64,000 nt of DNA from Mixophyes australis (GCA_036250195.1 JAVHZZ010000002.1:279702960-279766959); one strand, 5' to 3'. Positions 43,677 through 54,480 are shown, numbered from the stretch's first letter. The notes: generated by a model not told the origin, from the letters alone. Made by a program: numbers and translations.

Positions 43677-44510
43677 ATGGCTAATTTCAGTCTAAGTGGA
43701 GAGCTTTCTAAGAGACAAGAGAAATGGCAGTCAGATGGGGATATTGACTTTTTGGCTGATAATATTTCAGGCCACCCCACAACTACAAGAGGTTGGACAC
43801 AGGATCTTTTTGAATTAAAGACTATTATGTTTAAACAAGTAAAAACCTTCTGGAATAAAACCATGTTCTGCAATTATACTAAGCAGAACATGATTCCCAG
43901 AGGGCTGAGACCAAAGTTATATCCAGCTTTTGATCTTATTAATGAAGAGCTGAGAAAGGAGTGGGAAAATTCACTAACCAAATGTTCCAATGAACTGATT
44001 AACATCTTGGTGAGACATGATAATATCTTATTGGAAAAATATGCACTTGAGATTTCTGTACTGGGAGAGAAGTTGAAGAACTTTGAGGGACTTGAACCCT
44101 TTCAGAAAGCTTATGAAAAATTGAAAAAAGATTTGGATCTCTTTGAGAGTACCATTGTGGAGAAGAAACGTAATAAATTCTCCCGAGATAAAGATGATTA
44201 TGCACAAAATAAGGTTTTTAGATGGTATACCAAAAAATCATTTAAGAAGACACCAACTTATAGTACCTCTGAACCAGATTCATCTGAAAATGAAACTTCT
44301 GATCGATATGGTCCTAATGAAACAAGAGATTTAACATCGACGAGGGATTTTTTAGAATTGGGTGCCAGACACAGAGACAGAGGAGGACAGGAAAGTTCTA
44401 CCAAATTCGGAGGGGGGGGAAGAAGTTTAAGGGACAGAAAAAGAAAGGAGATGGAGGAACAGGGGAACCAACCGGCTATGAGGAGAAACTTCAGACGAAC
44501 CAGATATTAG
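43677..44510 (+). CDS. PLE ORF1 (N-terminal region)
   Basis: 277 codons from an ATG in AATTATGGC context. Lys/Glu-rich, predicted mostly helical: residues 1-75 contain several Trp (W17, W41 and W59), and 95-165 look coiled-coil-like (NELINILVRHDNILLEKY...EKLKKDLDLF). From about residue 165 it is basic and low complexity (KKRNKFSRDKDD; STSEPDSSENETSD; RHRDRGGQES). After the G8 run at 44412-44419 the last 30 codons differ from what the -1 frame offers. That alternative frame reads on as KKFKGQKKK into ORF2, so ORF1 is probably the N-terminal part of one larger PLE protein. The run is G8 in all three copies. Role likely nucleic-acid binding; family-wide function unknown. Confidence 0.85.
   Translation: MANFSLSGELSKRQEKWQSDGDIDFLADNISGHPTTTRGWTQDLFELKTIMFKQVKTFWNKTMFCNYTKQNMIPRGLRPKLYPAFDLINEELRKEWENSLTKCSNELINILVRHDNILLEKYALEISVLGEKLKNFEGLEPFQKAYEKLKKDLDLFESTIVEKKRNKFSRDKDDYAQNKVFRWYTKKSFKKTPTYSTSEPDSSENETSDRYGPNETRDLTSTRDFLELGARHRDRGGQESSTKFGGGGRSLRDRKRKEMEEQGNQPAMRRNFRRTRY
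44411..44420 (+). promoter_or_regulatory. G8 run linking ORF1 to ORF2
   Basis: AGGGGGGGGA near the ORF1 end. A -1 slip (or one extra G) continues translation into the ORF2 frame, which is open from before this point through 46942. The same run is at 38922-38930 (C8) and at 49948-49956. Confidence 0.6.
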
Positions 44511-44659
44511 AAGACTCCCTTAGGGTTATTAATTTATCTAACAGAACCCTTACCTCCACACAGGTTACATTATTAAGTAAAGGTCTCTCCTTCTCCCCTA
44601 CCCAGTATTTAAATAGATTTGCATGGGAAAAAGATCTAGTACTATTCTCTAGGAAGTTA

Positions 44660-46945
44660 TTGCTCAATAAATTCTTCAAAGTTAAACAAAGGGAGGAGAT
44701 TATCCCTAATCTGGAAGATACAGCAATACCTATGGTAAATAGTACCTCTCTTGATACTGAAGAAGACAAACAGGTTCTATCCATTTTAGAAGAACTGTAT
44801 CAATGCAATGTGGAAGATAGTGAGATTACTACCACTACTGAGATATCTGACTTTGTGAGGTTACCTAATATCAAACCTAGATCCACTTTCTTTCCTGATT
44901 CATCGATCTGTCCACAAGTAGAAATTTTCAGAGAATTAGTCTCCAAGGATTTGGACAAACTTCTCTTTGAAACTAAACAGTTTAAATCACGGGATGGAAA
45001 TTTAAATAAAGATGAAATGAAGGCACTGAGAGAGATGTCCCAATGGGAAGATGTTGTGATTAAGCCCTCGGATAAAGGGGGCAATGTAGTATTGTGGCCA
45101 AAATCAATGTATCTTGATGAAGTTTATCGACAATTGAACAATAAGGATTGTTATAAACAAATTCTATTCAATCCAACTGCAAATTTTCTTATTAGTTACA
45201 ATAACATTATTGGTCATGCCCATCAAAGTAATGTAATCTCTAAATCAGATTACGAATTTCTCAAGGTCACCAACCCTAGAATTGCCACACTGTACATGTT
45301 GCCAAAAATTCATAAGAACGAACGGCTACCCCCGGGTAGACCGATAGTATCAGGGAATGGCAGCCTGACTGAAAAAGCCAGTAGATTTATCGACTATCAT
45401 CTTCGGAAACATGTTATTAGCCTGGATTCCTATATTAGAGATACTAAAGATGTTCTGTCCAAACTTGACAACATTAATGTTAACGCAACCACTAAATTGG
45501 CGTCATATGACATAGAATCCCTGTATACGAATATAGCACATGATAATGGACTACATGCTGTAGACTATTTTCTAGGGATGGAGAAAAACACCGACCTTAC
45601 AACATTTGTAATTACACTTCTTAGATTTGTATTAACTAAGAACTATTTTGTGTTTGAAGAAAAATTCTATCTACAAATCAGGGGGACTGCGATGGGAACT
45701 GCTTGCGCTCCCACCTATGCTAACTTATATCTTGGCTGGTGGGAGAAGGAAGTAGTTTTCCAGCAGCAGAATGAGAAATATTCTGACCATATATTATTAT
45801 GGCTTAGATACATAGACGATGTGATCATTCTATGGGATGGTAGTTTTGAACTATTCCATGAATTTACTGATTTATTAAACAAGAATGATCTTAATCTGAG
45901 ATTAACAGCTGATATCCAGAGTGTATCCATCAATTTTCTGGATTTAACTATATCCATAACTGAAGATGGTAGATTACATACTGACATGTTCAGGAAAGAA
46001 ACAGCCACGAACAGTTTACTACATGCGTCTAGTTCCCACTTTCCATCAGTGATCTCAGGAATCCCAAAAGCAGAATTATTAAGAACAAAGAGGAACTGCT
46101 CAGATGAACAGACTTACAAACAGAGATCATCTGAATTAAAATACAGATTAAAAAAGAGGGGGTATGATGCCAATACTATCAAAACTGCTGAAAATAATGT
46201 GTCCAAATACACAAGAGATGCTCTTATACATCAGACAATCAAAAAAGGTCCAACAGATAGTCGGAACAGTAAATTACGAGTAATAGGAACTTTCTGTGCA
46301 GAATGGAGAACTATCACACGGATATTACAGAGACACTGGCATGTTCTAAAATTGGATAAAGATCTGAGAGAATCATTAGAGGATAGAGTCTCCATTACTT
46401 GGAGAAGATCAAAAAATTTAAGAGACCAATTAGTACATAGCTTCTTAACTCCGAAAAAAAGTTCAGGCAAAATTCCCAATGGTTTTTTCAAATGCGGTTC
46501 ATGCAAAGCCTGTCCCAATATGCAGCAGACCAAGGAGTATAGGGACAAATTTGGCAAGACATGGAAAATCGCTAAATTTCTCAACTGTAATTCAATCAAT
46601 GTCATTTATTGCCTATCATGTCCTTGCAATTTGGTATACATAGGCATGACGAGCAGACCCTTCAAAAAACGTGTCTTGGAACATTTGGGGAACATCAGGA
46701 GGGCTGCCAGTGACAAAGCCAATCTGAAACAGATAACAGTGGTTGCTAAACATTTTTTAAAATATCACCGCAGTGATCCGAAGGCTTTAACAGCCTTCGC
46801 GATGAAACAGATAAATCTAGGTCTGAGGGGAGGTGACATTAACAGTGAGCTACTACGTGAAGAAACTAAACTAATTTTCATGATGGGCAGTATGGTTCCG
46901 TATGGTCTGAATGACCACAGCAACTACTCTGTATTTTTGGATTGA
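44660..46945 (+). CDS. PLE reverse transcriptase with GIY-YIG endonuclease (ORF2)
   Basis: 761 codons from the first listed start (a TTG). The frame is open further upstream to the G8 run, including the PLE N-terminal block VINLSNRTLTSTQVTLLSKG and FAWEKDLVLF, so the true protein is longer. RT motifs: KPSDKGGNVVLW (about 135), LPKIHKNERLPPGRPIVSG (about 215-235), ASYDIESLYTNI (motif A, about 280), GTAMGTACAPTYANLY (motif B, about 340), YIDD catalytic site at 384-387, INFLDLTI (about 430). Then a CGSCKACP cysteine cluster (about 612) and a GIY-YIG nuclease, with the IYC and VYIG halves at about 649-662 and SRPFKKRVLEH following. The family nicks target DNA and primes cDNA there. All visible catalytic residues are kept, so this copy may be active. 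Confidence 0.93.
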   Translation: MLNKFFKVKQREEIIPNLEDTAIPMVNSTSLDTEEDKQVLSILEELYQCNVEDSEITTTTEISDFVRLPNIKPRSTFFPDSSICPQVEIFRELVSKDLDKLLFETKQFKSRDGNLNKDEMKALREMSQWEDVVIKPSDKGGNVVLWPKSMYLDEVYRQLNNKDCYKQILFNPTANFLISYNNIIGHAHQSNVISKSDYEFLKVTNPRIATLYMLPKIHKNERLPPGRPIVSGNGSLTEKASRFIDYHLRKHVISLDSYIRDTKDVLSKLDNINVNATTKLASYDIESLYTNIAHDNGLHAVDYFLGMEKNTDLTTFVITLLRFVLTKNYFVFEEKFYLQIRGTAMGTACAPTYANLYLGWWEKEVVFQQQNEKYSDHILLWLRYIDDVIILWDGSFELFHEFTDLLNKNDLNLRLTADIQSVSINFLDLTISITEDGRLHTDMFRKETATNSLLHASSSHFPSVISGIPKAELLRTKRNCSDEQTYKQRSSELKYRLKKRGYDANTIKTAENNVSKYTRDALIHQTIKKGPTDSRNSKLRVIGTFCAEWRTITRILQRHWHVLKLDKDLRESLEDRVSITWRRSKNLRDQLVHSFLTPKKSSGKIPNGFFKCGSCKACPNMQQTKEYRDKFGKTWKIAKFLNCNSINVIYCLSCPCNLVYIGMTSRPFKKRVLEHLGNIRRAASDKANLKQITVVAKHFLKYHRSDPKALTAFAMKQINLGLRGGDINSELLREETKLIFMMGSMVPYGLNDHSNYSVFLD

Positions 46946-47980
46946 GTACATTTGTTCATTTAAACAAAACCAAAAATTTCCCCCCCCTTCTTTAGAGTTG
47001 AGAAACCTGGAATAACCCTTACTAATAATACCTATGTCTAAATGATATTATTTATGGGCATCTTTATATTATCTATTTTCATTTTTATTTTCACTTTTAT
47101 TTATGTTTTGTTCACTTTAATTATTATGTTTAAACCTCGGTCCGGTTTGGATCGTCTTAACACAATTGATGGTATTTAGAATTGACACTCAATCTTTAGG
47201 GCATTTTTGATCTGACCCTATCTCAAATAACAAATTTCATATATATTATTCACATTGAGTATGAGGAATATCAGTCACGCATCACATTATCATTCAGTTT
47301 GATTGGTAATAATATTAGCTTTTATATTTGTCTATTTTACACTTCACAATATAGGAGGTGTCACTTACCCATCAGGGTTAATTTATACACCATGTATCCA
47401 CACACTAGATTTGGATGGAAATTCCAGGAACTGTTTTTATTATACATACTTACAATTTTCAAATGCTCAAGCTTGGAGAATAACAGAGGAATTATTTATA
47501 AAATCAATTATGTGGATTATTGAAACTTTAATCCTAAGTGCAACTAACAAGTATACACCTAATGAAAGTTGAGACCTTCAATATAAAATTTATATTACTC
47601 ACTTATCTGTATCAAGCCTTCGATATGGATTTTGATCCATTTACATTGCACACCCTCAGATGAATTATGTTATCATGAATTTTATCCGCTTTACTGCGGA
47701 GGATATTTCGTTATATGTAAAATGTATTCCACCTTAACTGTGATCAAATATGAAGATTAGCAGCTTGATGTTTCCTCCTTTCTCTTGCCTTCTCTCTCAA
47801 ATAATACAACAATATCGTGAAAAGATTTCCTCAGCAACCCGATGGTTGCTATAGCGTTACTAAGGAAGTTGTCATCAAGGGGAGTTAAGTGAACAGTCAT
47901 TTCCTGAAGTTCATTCCATGCAACCTCGGTTGCTACAACGTTGTCAAGTACACGTCATTTTGTGGGAGGGCTCTCTTCTT

Positions 47981-48071
47981 TATATACTCCCTCCAGCCGT
48001 GATATCGGCTTGCCTTGTCAAAGCTACTAGCGAAACGCGCGTCGGCGGACGCCGCGCTCGCTACTCGTGTC
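47981..48071 (+). ncRNA. Hammerhead-like ribozyme fold below a TATA box
   Basis: TATATA at 47981-47986 is followed about 30 nt later by TTGCCTTGTCAAAGCTACTAG, then CGAAACGCGCGTC and a GC-rich hairpin (GCGCGTCGGCGGACGCCGCGC), ending in CTCGTGTC. The GAAAC core, stem III-like hairpin and GTC look like the hammerhead motifs known in PLE pseudo-LTRs. The usual CTGATGA core is replaced by CTTGTCAAAG, so cleavage is doubtful. Copies at 53548-53608 (+) and, minus strand, 35270-35330 and 40807-40867. Confidence 0.45.
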
Positions 48072-49213
48072 AATTCCTTCAATAATTCATTTAGCGTGTG
48101 CCTCTGAAGCAGTAGATAGTGGAGCTATTATAGCGGTCAGCGGTAGAGATCCAGGGGATGATATAGATAGCAATCTAGATCCATTTCATGGGATCAATCT
48201 ATATAGGAAGTCCCAGGTCAAGCCCAATATCCTAGAGTCTAAGGTCTATGTGTAGCTCCTCTGATGTCCTAATTATCCTCATATGTAGCCAGCTAGTAGG
48301 TCTTTGAGGTAGGATATCCTTCCTCATAAATTCACGAGCATACTAGTATTAGATTGTTAAATCATTAACACCCTATAAGGGATCTAAGAGTTTATTATAA
48401 CCAATATTACCTACTGCTGGATTTGTATATGAGAGAATACAAAGGTAGAAAAACAGAAGTAATAACAAGCATTCATAAGGACAATCTATGAACTGACTAT
48501 TAGGAGCTAATTAAAACCTCTTATAACTAGTAAGGGTTTAGTGGGACAATCTGATTCTATACCATTCATTGCTGAATCCGATCTATGAGTATATATTTAT
48601 CAAGTGTAATAACAGAGGCAACACGAAGCATTTATATTTAAATTAGGAGTGTTGCAATACTTAATAAGGTGGATCTATTACAGAATTCCTTTGAATAAGT
48701 CCTAAGATACACGGGTAGCCTCGCGGCTAGACAATTTTTTGTCTATCTTAACTGAATTTATGTTTATAACAATCAATGTTTCCATTATCACCTTTTATAT
48801 TTCGCTATTAGACAATTGTTTTTAATCAGATACCAATAAAGATTAATTTTATTACTTTCAACATATAAATATAATTAAAATATATATGTTTACATCCATT
48901 TATGAGTGCCCCAGATGGTCATTTCTTTTTCTTCTTTATAAAAGGTTATTACAAATCTTTGACCGGGTGCACCCCTCCTTAATAAAGTTATTTTCTCCAT
49001 ATTAACGGTGAAAGAGGTATTCATACAATAAGAGGAGGTTTAATGGTACACCTGGTGCAGTCAACTTTTCTTTTCAATAGGTGTATACTGGATGCTATAT
49101 CCAAGGTGGTCTCTGCCCACCCTTTTCCAGACTAGCACAGGTGTTTTGTTATAATAAATAACACTAGATATTATTCTAATTAACAATACAATATAATAAA
49201 AGTTTAATAAATT

Positions 49214-50047
49214 ATGGCTAATTTCAGTCTAAGTGGAGAGCTTTCTAAGAGACAAGAGAAATGGCAGTCAGATGGGGATATTGACTTTTTGGCTGATAAT
49301 ATTTCAGGCCACCCCACAACTACAAGAGGTTGGACACAGGATCTTTTTGAATTAAAGACTATTATGTTTAAACAAGTAAAAACCTTCTGGAATAAAACCA
49401 TGTTCTGCAATTATACTAAGCAGAACATGATTCCCAGAGGGCTGAGACCAAAGTTATATCCAGCTTTTGATCTTATTAATGAAGAGCTGAGAAAGGAGTG
49501 GGAAAATTCACTAACCAAATGTTCCAATGAACTGATTAACATCTTGGTGAGACATGATAATATCTTATTGGAAAAATATGCACTTGAGATTTCTGTACTG
49601 GGAGAGAAGTTGAAGAACTTTGAGGGACTTGAACCCTTTCAGAAAGCTTATGAAAAATTGAAAAAAGATTTGGATCTCTTTGAGAGTACCATTGTGGAGA
49701 AGAAACGTAATAAATTCTCCCGAGATAAAGATGATTATGCACAAAATAAGGTTTTTAGATGGTATACCAAAAAATCATTTAAGAAGACACCAACTTATAG
49801 TACCTCTGAACCAGATTCATCTGAAAATGAAACTTCTGATCGATATGGTCCTAATGAAACAAGAGATTTAACATCGACGAGGGCTTTTTTAGAATTGGGT
49901 GCCAGACACAGAGACAGAGGAGGACAGGAAAGTTCTACCAAATTCGGAGGGGGGGGAAGAAGTTTAAGGGACAGAAAAAGAAAGGAGATGGAGGAACAGG
50001 GGAACCAACCGGCTATGAGGAGAAACTTCAGACGAACCAGATATTAG
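49214..50047 (+). CDS. PLE ORF1, copy 3
   Basis: 277 codons, as at 43677-44510, with one visible replacement: TSTRAFLEL instead of TSTRDFLEL near 49883. Keeps the G8 run. Confidence 0.85.
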   Translation: MANFSLSGELSKRQEKWQSDGDIDFLADNISGHPTTTRGWTQDLFELKTIMFKQVKTFWNKTMFCNYTKQNMIPRGLRPKLYPAFDLINEELRKEWENSLTKCSNELINILVRHDNILLEKYALEISVLGEKLKNFEGLEPFQKAYEKLKKDLDLFESTIVEKKRNKFSRDKDDYAQNKVFRWYTKKSFKKTPTYSTSEPDSSENETSDRYGPNETRDLTSTRAFLELGARHRDRGGQESSTKFGGGGRSLRDRKRKEMEEQGNQPAMRRNFRRTRY

Positions 50048-50196
50048 AAGACTCCCTTAGGGTTATTAATTTATCTAACAGAACCCTTACCTCCACACAG
50101 GTTACATTATTAAGTAAAGGTCTCTCCTTCTCCCCTACCCAGTATTTAAATAGATTTGCATGGGAAAAAGATCTAGTACTATTCTCTAGGAAGTTA

Positions 50197-52482
50197 TTGC
50201 TCAATAAATTCTTCAAAGTTAAACAAAGGGAGGAGATTATCCCTAATCTGGAAGATACAGCAATACCTATGGTAAATAGTACCTCTCTTGATACTGAAGA
50301 AGACAAACAGGTTCTATCCATTTTAGAAGAACTGTATCAATGCAATGTGGAAGATAGTGAGATTACTACCACTACTGAGATATCTGACTTTGTGAGGTTA
50401 CCTAATATCAAACCTAGATCCACTTTCTTTCCTGATTCATCGATCTGTCCACAAGTAGAAATTTTCAGAGAATTAGTCTCCAAGGATTTGGACAAACTTC
50501 TCTTTGAAACTAAACAGTTTAAATCACGGGATGGAAATTTAAATAAAGATGAAATGAAGGCACTGAGAGAGATGTCCCAATGGGAAGATGTTGTGATTAA
50601 GCCCTCGGATAAAGGGGGCAATGTAGTATTGTGGCCAAAATCAATGTATCTTGATGAAGTTTATCGACAATTGAACAATAAGGATTGTTATAAACAAATT
50701 CTATTCAATCCAACTGCAAATTTTCTTATTAGTTACAATAACATTATTGGTCATGCCCATCAAAGTAATGTAATCTCTAAATCAGATTACGAATTTCTCA
50801 AGGTCACCAACCCTAGAATTGCCACACTGTACATGTTGCCAAAAATTCATAAGAACGAACGGCTACCCCTGGGTAGACCGATAGTATCAGGGAATGGCAG
50901 CCTGACTGAAAAAGCCAGTAGATTTATCGACTATCATCTTCGGAAACATGTTATTAGCCTGGATTCCTATATTAGAGATACTAAAGATGTTCTGTCCAAA
51001 CTTGACAACATTAATGTTAACGCAACCACTAAATTGGCGTCATATGACATAGAATCCCTGTATACGAATATAGCACATGATAATGGACTACATGCTGTAG
51101 ACTATTTTCTAGGGATGGAGAAAAACACCGACCTTACAACATTTGTAATTACACTTCTTAGATTTGTATTAACTAAGAACTATTTTGTGTTTGAAGAAAA
51201 ATTCTATCTACAAATCAGGGGGACTGCGATGGGAACTGCTTGCGCTCCCACCTATGCTAACTTATATCTTGGCTGGTGGGAGAAGGAAGTAGTTTTCCAG
51301 CAGCAGAATGAGAAATATTCTGACCATATATTATTATGGCTTAGATACATAGACGATGTGATCATTCTATGGGATGGTAGTTTTGAACTATTCCATGAAT
51401 TTACTGATTTATTAAACAAGAATGATCTTAATCTGAGATTAACAGCTGATATCCAGAGTGTATCCATCAATTTTCTGGATTTAACTATATCCATAACTGA
51501 AGATGGTAGATTACATACTGACATGTTCAGGAAAGAAACAGCCACGAACAGTTTACTACATGCGTCTAGTTCCCACTTTCCATCAGTGATCTCAGGAATC
51601 CCAAAAGCAGAATTATTAAGAACAAAGAGGAACTGCTCAGATGAACAGACTTACAAACAGAGATCATCTGAATTAAAATACAGATTAAAAAAGAGGGGGT
51701 ATGATGCCAATACTATCAAAACTGCTGAAAATAATGTGTCCAAATACACAAGAGATGCTCTTATACATCAGACAATCAAAAAAGGTCCAACAGATAGTCG
51801 GAACAGTAAATTACGAGTAATAGGAACTTTCTGTGCAGAATGGAGAACTATCACACGGATATTACAGAGACACTGGCATGTTCTAAAATTGGATAAAGAT
51901 CTGAGAGAATCATTAGAGGATAGAGTCTCCATTACTTGGAGAAGATCAAAAAATTTAAGAGACCAATTAGTACATAGCTTCTTAACTCCGAAAAAAAGTT
52001 CAGGCAAAATTCCCAATGGTTTTTTCAAATGCGGTTCATGCAAAGCCTGTCCCAATATGCAGCAGACCAAGGAGTATAGGGACAAATTTGGCAAGACATG
52101 GAAAATCGCTAAATTTCTCAACTGTAATTCAATCAATGTCATTTATTGCCTATCATGTCCTTGCAATTTGGTATACATAGGCATGACGAGCAGACCCTTC
52201 AAAAAACGTGTCTTGGAACATTTGGGGAACATCAGGAGGGCTGCCAGTGACAAAGCCAATCTGAAACAGATAACAGTGGTTGCTAAACATTTTTTAAAAT
52301 ATCACCGCAGTGATCCGAAGGCTTTAACAGCCTTCGCGATGAAACAGATAAATCTAGGTCTGAGGGGAGGTGACATTAACAGTGAGCTACTACGTGAAGA
52401 AACTAAACTAATTTTCATGATGGGCAGTATGGTTCCGTATGGTCTGAATGACCACAGCAACTACTCTGTATTTTTGGATTGA
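50197..52482 (+). CDS. PLE RT-GIY-YIG ORF2, copy 3
   Basis: 761 codons, as at 44660-46945. One visible replacement: the conserved block reads ERLPLGRPIV instead of ERLPPGRPIV (CCG to CTG near 50870), a C-to-T change at a CpG. Catalytic YIDD and GIY-YIG are intact. The P-to-L change lies in the fingers region before motif A and could weaken the enzyme. Confidence 0.9.
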   Translation: MLNKFFKVKQREEIIPNLEDTAIPMVNSTSLDTEEDKQVLSILEELYQCNVEDSEITTTTEISDFVRLPNIKPRSTFFPDSSICPQVEIFRELVSKDLDKLLFETKQFKSRDGNLNKDEMKALREMSQWEDVVIKPSDKGGNVVLWPKSMYLDEVYRQLNNKDCYKQILFNPTANFLISYNNIIGHAHQSNVISKSDYEFLKVTNPRIATLYMLPKIHKNERLPLGRPIVSGNGSLTEKASRFIDYHLRKHVISLDSYIRDTKDVLSKLDNINVNATTKLASYDIESLYTNIAHDNGLHAVDYFLGMEKNTDLTTFVITLLRFVLTKNYFVFEEKFYLQIRGTAMGTACAPTYANLYLGWWEKEVVFQQQNEKYSDHILLWLRYIDDVIILWDGSFELFHEFTDLLNKNDLNLRLTADIQSVSINFLDLTISITEDGRLHTDMFRKETATNSLLHASSSHFPSVISGIPKAELLRTKRNCSDEQTYKQRSSELKYRLKKRGYDANTIKTAENNVSKYTRDALIHQTIKKGPTDSRNSKLRVIGTFCAEWRTITRILQRHWHVLKLDKDLRESLEDRVSITWRRSKNLRDQLVHSFLTPKKSSGKIPNGFFKCGSCKACPNMQQTKEYRDKFGKTWKIAKFLNCNSINVIYCLSCPCNLVYIGMTSRPFKKRVLEHLGNIRRAASDKANLKQITVVAKHFLKYHRSDPKALTAFAMKQINLGLRGGDINSELLREETKLIFMMGSMVPYGLNDHSNYSVFLD

Positions 52483-54480
52483 GTACATTTGTTCATTTAA
52501 ACAAAACCAAAAATTCCCCCCCCCTTCTTTAGAGTTGAGAAACCTGGAATAACCCTTACTAATAATACCTATGTCTAAATGATATTATTTATGGGCATCT
52601 TTATATTATCTATTTTCATTTTTATTTTCACTTTTATTTATGTTTTGTTCACTTTAATTATTATGTTTAAACCTCGGTCCGGTTTGGATCGTCTTAACAC
52701 AATTGATGGTATTTAGAATTGACACTCAATCTTTAGGGCATTTTTGATCTGACCCTATCTCAAATAACAAATTTCATATATATTATTCACATTGAGTATG
52801 AGGAATATCAGTCACGCATCACATTATCATTCAGTTTGATTGGTAATAATATTAGCTTTTATATTTGTCTATTTTACACTTCACAATATAGGAGGTGTCA
52901 CTTACCCATCAGGGTTAATTTATACACCATGTATCCACACACTAGATTTGGATGGAAATTCCAGGAACTGTTTTTATTATACATACTTACAATTTTCAAA
53001 TGCTCAAGCTTGGAGAATAACAGAGGAATTATTTATAAAATCAATTATGTGGATTATTGAAACTTTAATCCTAAGTGCAACTAACAAGTATACACCTAAT
53101 GAAAGTTGAGACCTTCAATATAAAATTTATATTACTCACTTATCTGTATTAAGCCTTCGATATGGATTTTGATCCATTTACATTGCACACCCTCAGATGA
53201 ATTATGTTATCATGAATTTTATCCGCTTTACTGCGGAGGATATTTCGTTATATGTAAAATGTATTCCACCTTAACTGTGATCAAATATGAAGATTAGCAG
53301 CTTGATGTTTCCTCCTTTCTCTTGCCTTCTCTCTCAAATAATACAACAATATCGTGAAAAGATTTCCTCAGCAACCCGATGGTTGCTATAGCGTTACTAA
53401 GGAAGTTGTCATCAAGGGGAGTTAAGTGAACAGTCATTTCCTGAAGTTCATTCCATGCAACCTCGGTTGCTACAACGTTGTCAAGTACACGTCATTTTGT
53501 GGGAGGGCTCTCTTCTTTATATACTCCCTCCAGCCGTGATATCGGCTTGCCTTGTCAAAGCTACTAGCGAAACGCGCGTCGGCGGACGCCGCGCTCGCTA
53601 CTCGTGTCAATTCCTTCAATAATTCATTTAGCGTGTGCCTCTGAAGCAGTAGATAGTGGAGCTATTATAGCGGTCAGCGGTAGAGATCCAGGGGATGATA
53701 TAGATAGCAATCTAGATCCATTTCATGGGATCAATCTATATAGGAAGTCCCAGGTCAAGCCCAATATCCTAGAGTCTAAGGTCTATGTGTAGCTCCTCTG
53801 ATGTCCTAATTATCCTCATATGTAGCCAGCTAGTAGGTCTTTGAGGTAGGATATCCTTCCTCATAAATTCACGAGCATACTAGTATTAGATTGTTAAATC
53901 ATTAACACCCTATAAGGGATCTAAGAGTTTATTATAACCAATATTACCTACTGCTGGATTTGTATATGAGAGAATACAAAGGTAGAAAAACAGAAGTAAT
54001 AACAAGCATTCATAAGGACAATCTATGAACTGACTATTAGGAGCTAATTAAAACCTCTTATAACTAGTAAGGGTTTAGTGGGACAATCTGATTCTATACC
54101 ATTCATTGCTGAATCCGATCTATGAGTATATATTTATCAAGTGTAATAACAGAGGCAACACGAAGCATTTATATTTAAATTAGGAGTGTTGCAATACTTA
54201 ATAAGGTGGATCTATTACAGAATTCCTTTGAATAAGTCCTAAGATACACGGGTAGCCTCGCGGCTAGACAATTTTTTGTCTATCTTAACTGAATTTATGT
54301 TTATAACAATCAATGTTTCCATTATCACCTTTTATATTTCGCTATTAGACAATTGTTTTTAATCAGATACCAATAAAGATTAATTTTATTACTTTCAACA
54401 TATAAATATAATTAAAATATATATGTTTACATCCATTTATGAGTGCCCCAGATGGTCATTTCTTTTTCTTCTTTCTAAAA

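Larger units (their letters stand above)
43548..49084 (+). mobile_element. PLE full unit (plus)
   Basis: 5537 bp. Contents: 5' leader of 129 bp, ORF1, ORF2, a long AT-rich 3' region (46946-49084) containing a TATA box (47981-47986) and a hammerhead-like fold, then the tandem copy. The 3' region of this unit is also the promoter-bearing pseudo-LTR for the next unit. Confidence 0.92.
34257..54480. mobile_element. 20.2-kb Penelope-like element array, head to head
   Basis: One insertion made of repeated 5537-bp PLE units. Minus-strand: full unit 34257-39793 and a 5'-truncated unit 39794-42986. Plus-strand: a 5'-truncated fragment 42987-43547, a full unit 43548-49084 and a near-full unit 49085-54480 lacking the last 140 or so bp. 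Both outer ends are element 3' ends. Units start ATACTGGATG and end CAATAGGTGT. The copies differ at only a handful of bases. The array is flanked by AGTAAAGTAGAGT. Partial tandem and inverted copies are known for PLEs, and this is a large, fresh example. Confidence 0.9.
49085..54480 (+). mobile_element. PLE near-full unit (plus), 3'-truncated
   Basis: 5396 bp, same layout as the preceding unit, stopping at CTTTCTAAAA about 140 bp before the usual CAATAGGTGT end and followed at once by the target duplication. Differences from the other copies include a D-to-A change in ORF1 (near 49883) and P-to-L in ORF2 (near 50870). Confidence 0.9.

Noticed and set aside
47303..47572. 89-codon hydrophobic open frame in the PLE 3' region
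   Set aside because: Starts with TTG, sits in AT-rich non-coding sequence, and its conservation between copies is explained by recent duplication.
48067..48255. 62-codon open frame repeated in all PLE units (also 35086, 40623, 53604)
   Set aside because: It starts with GTG, lies directly after the hammerhead-like fold and has no ATG or domain. Identity between copies follows from the array being recent. It might be a spliced leader exon, but nothing shows that.
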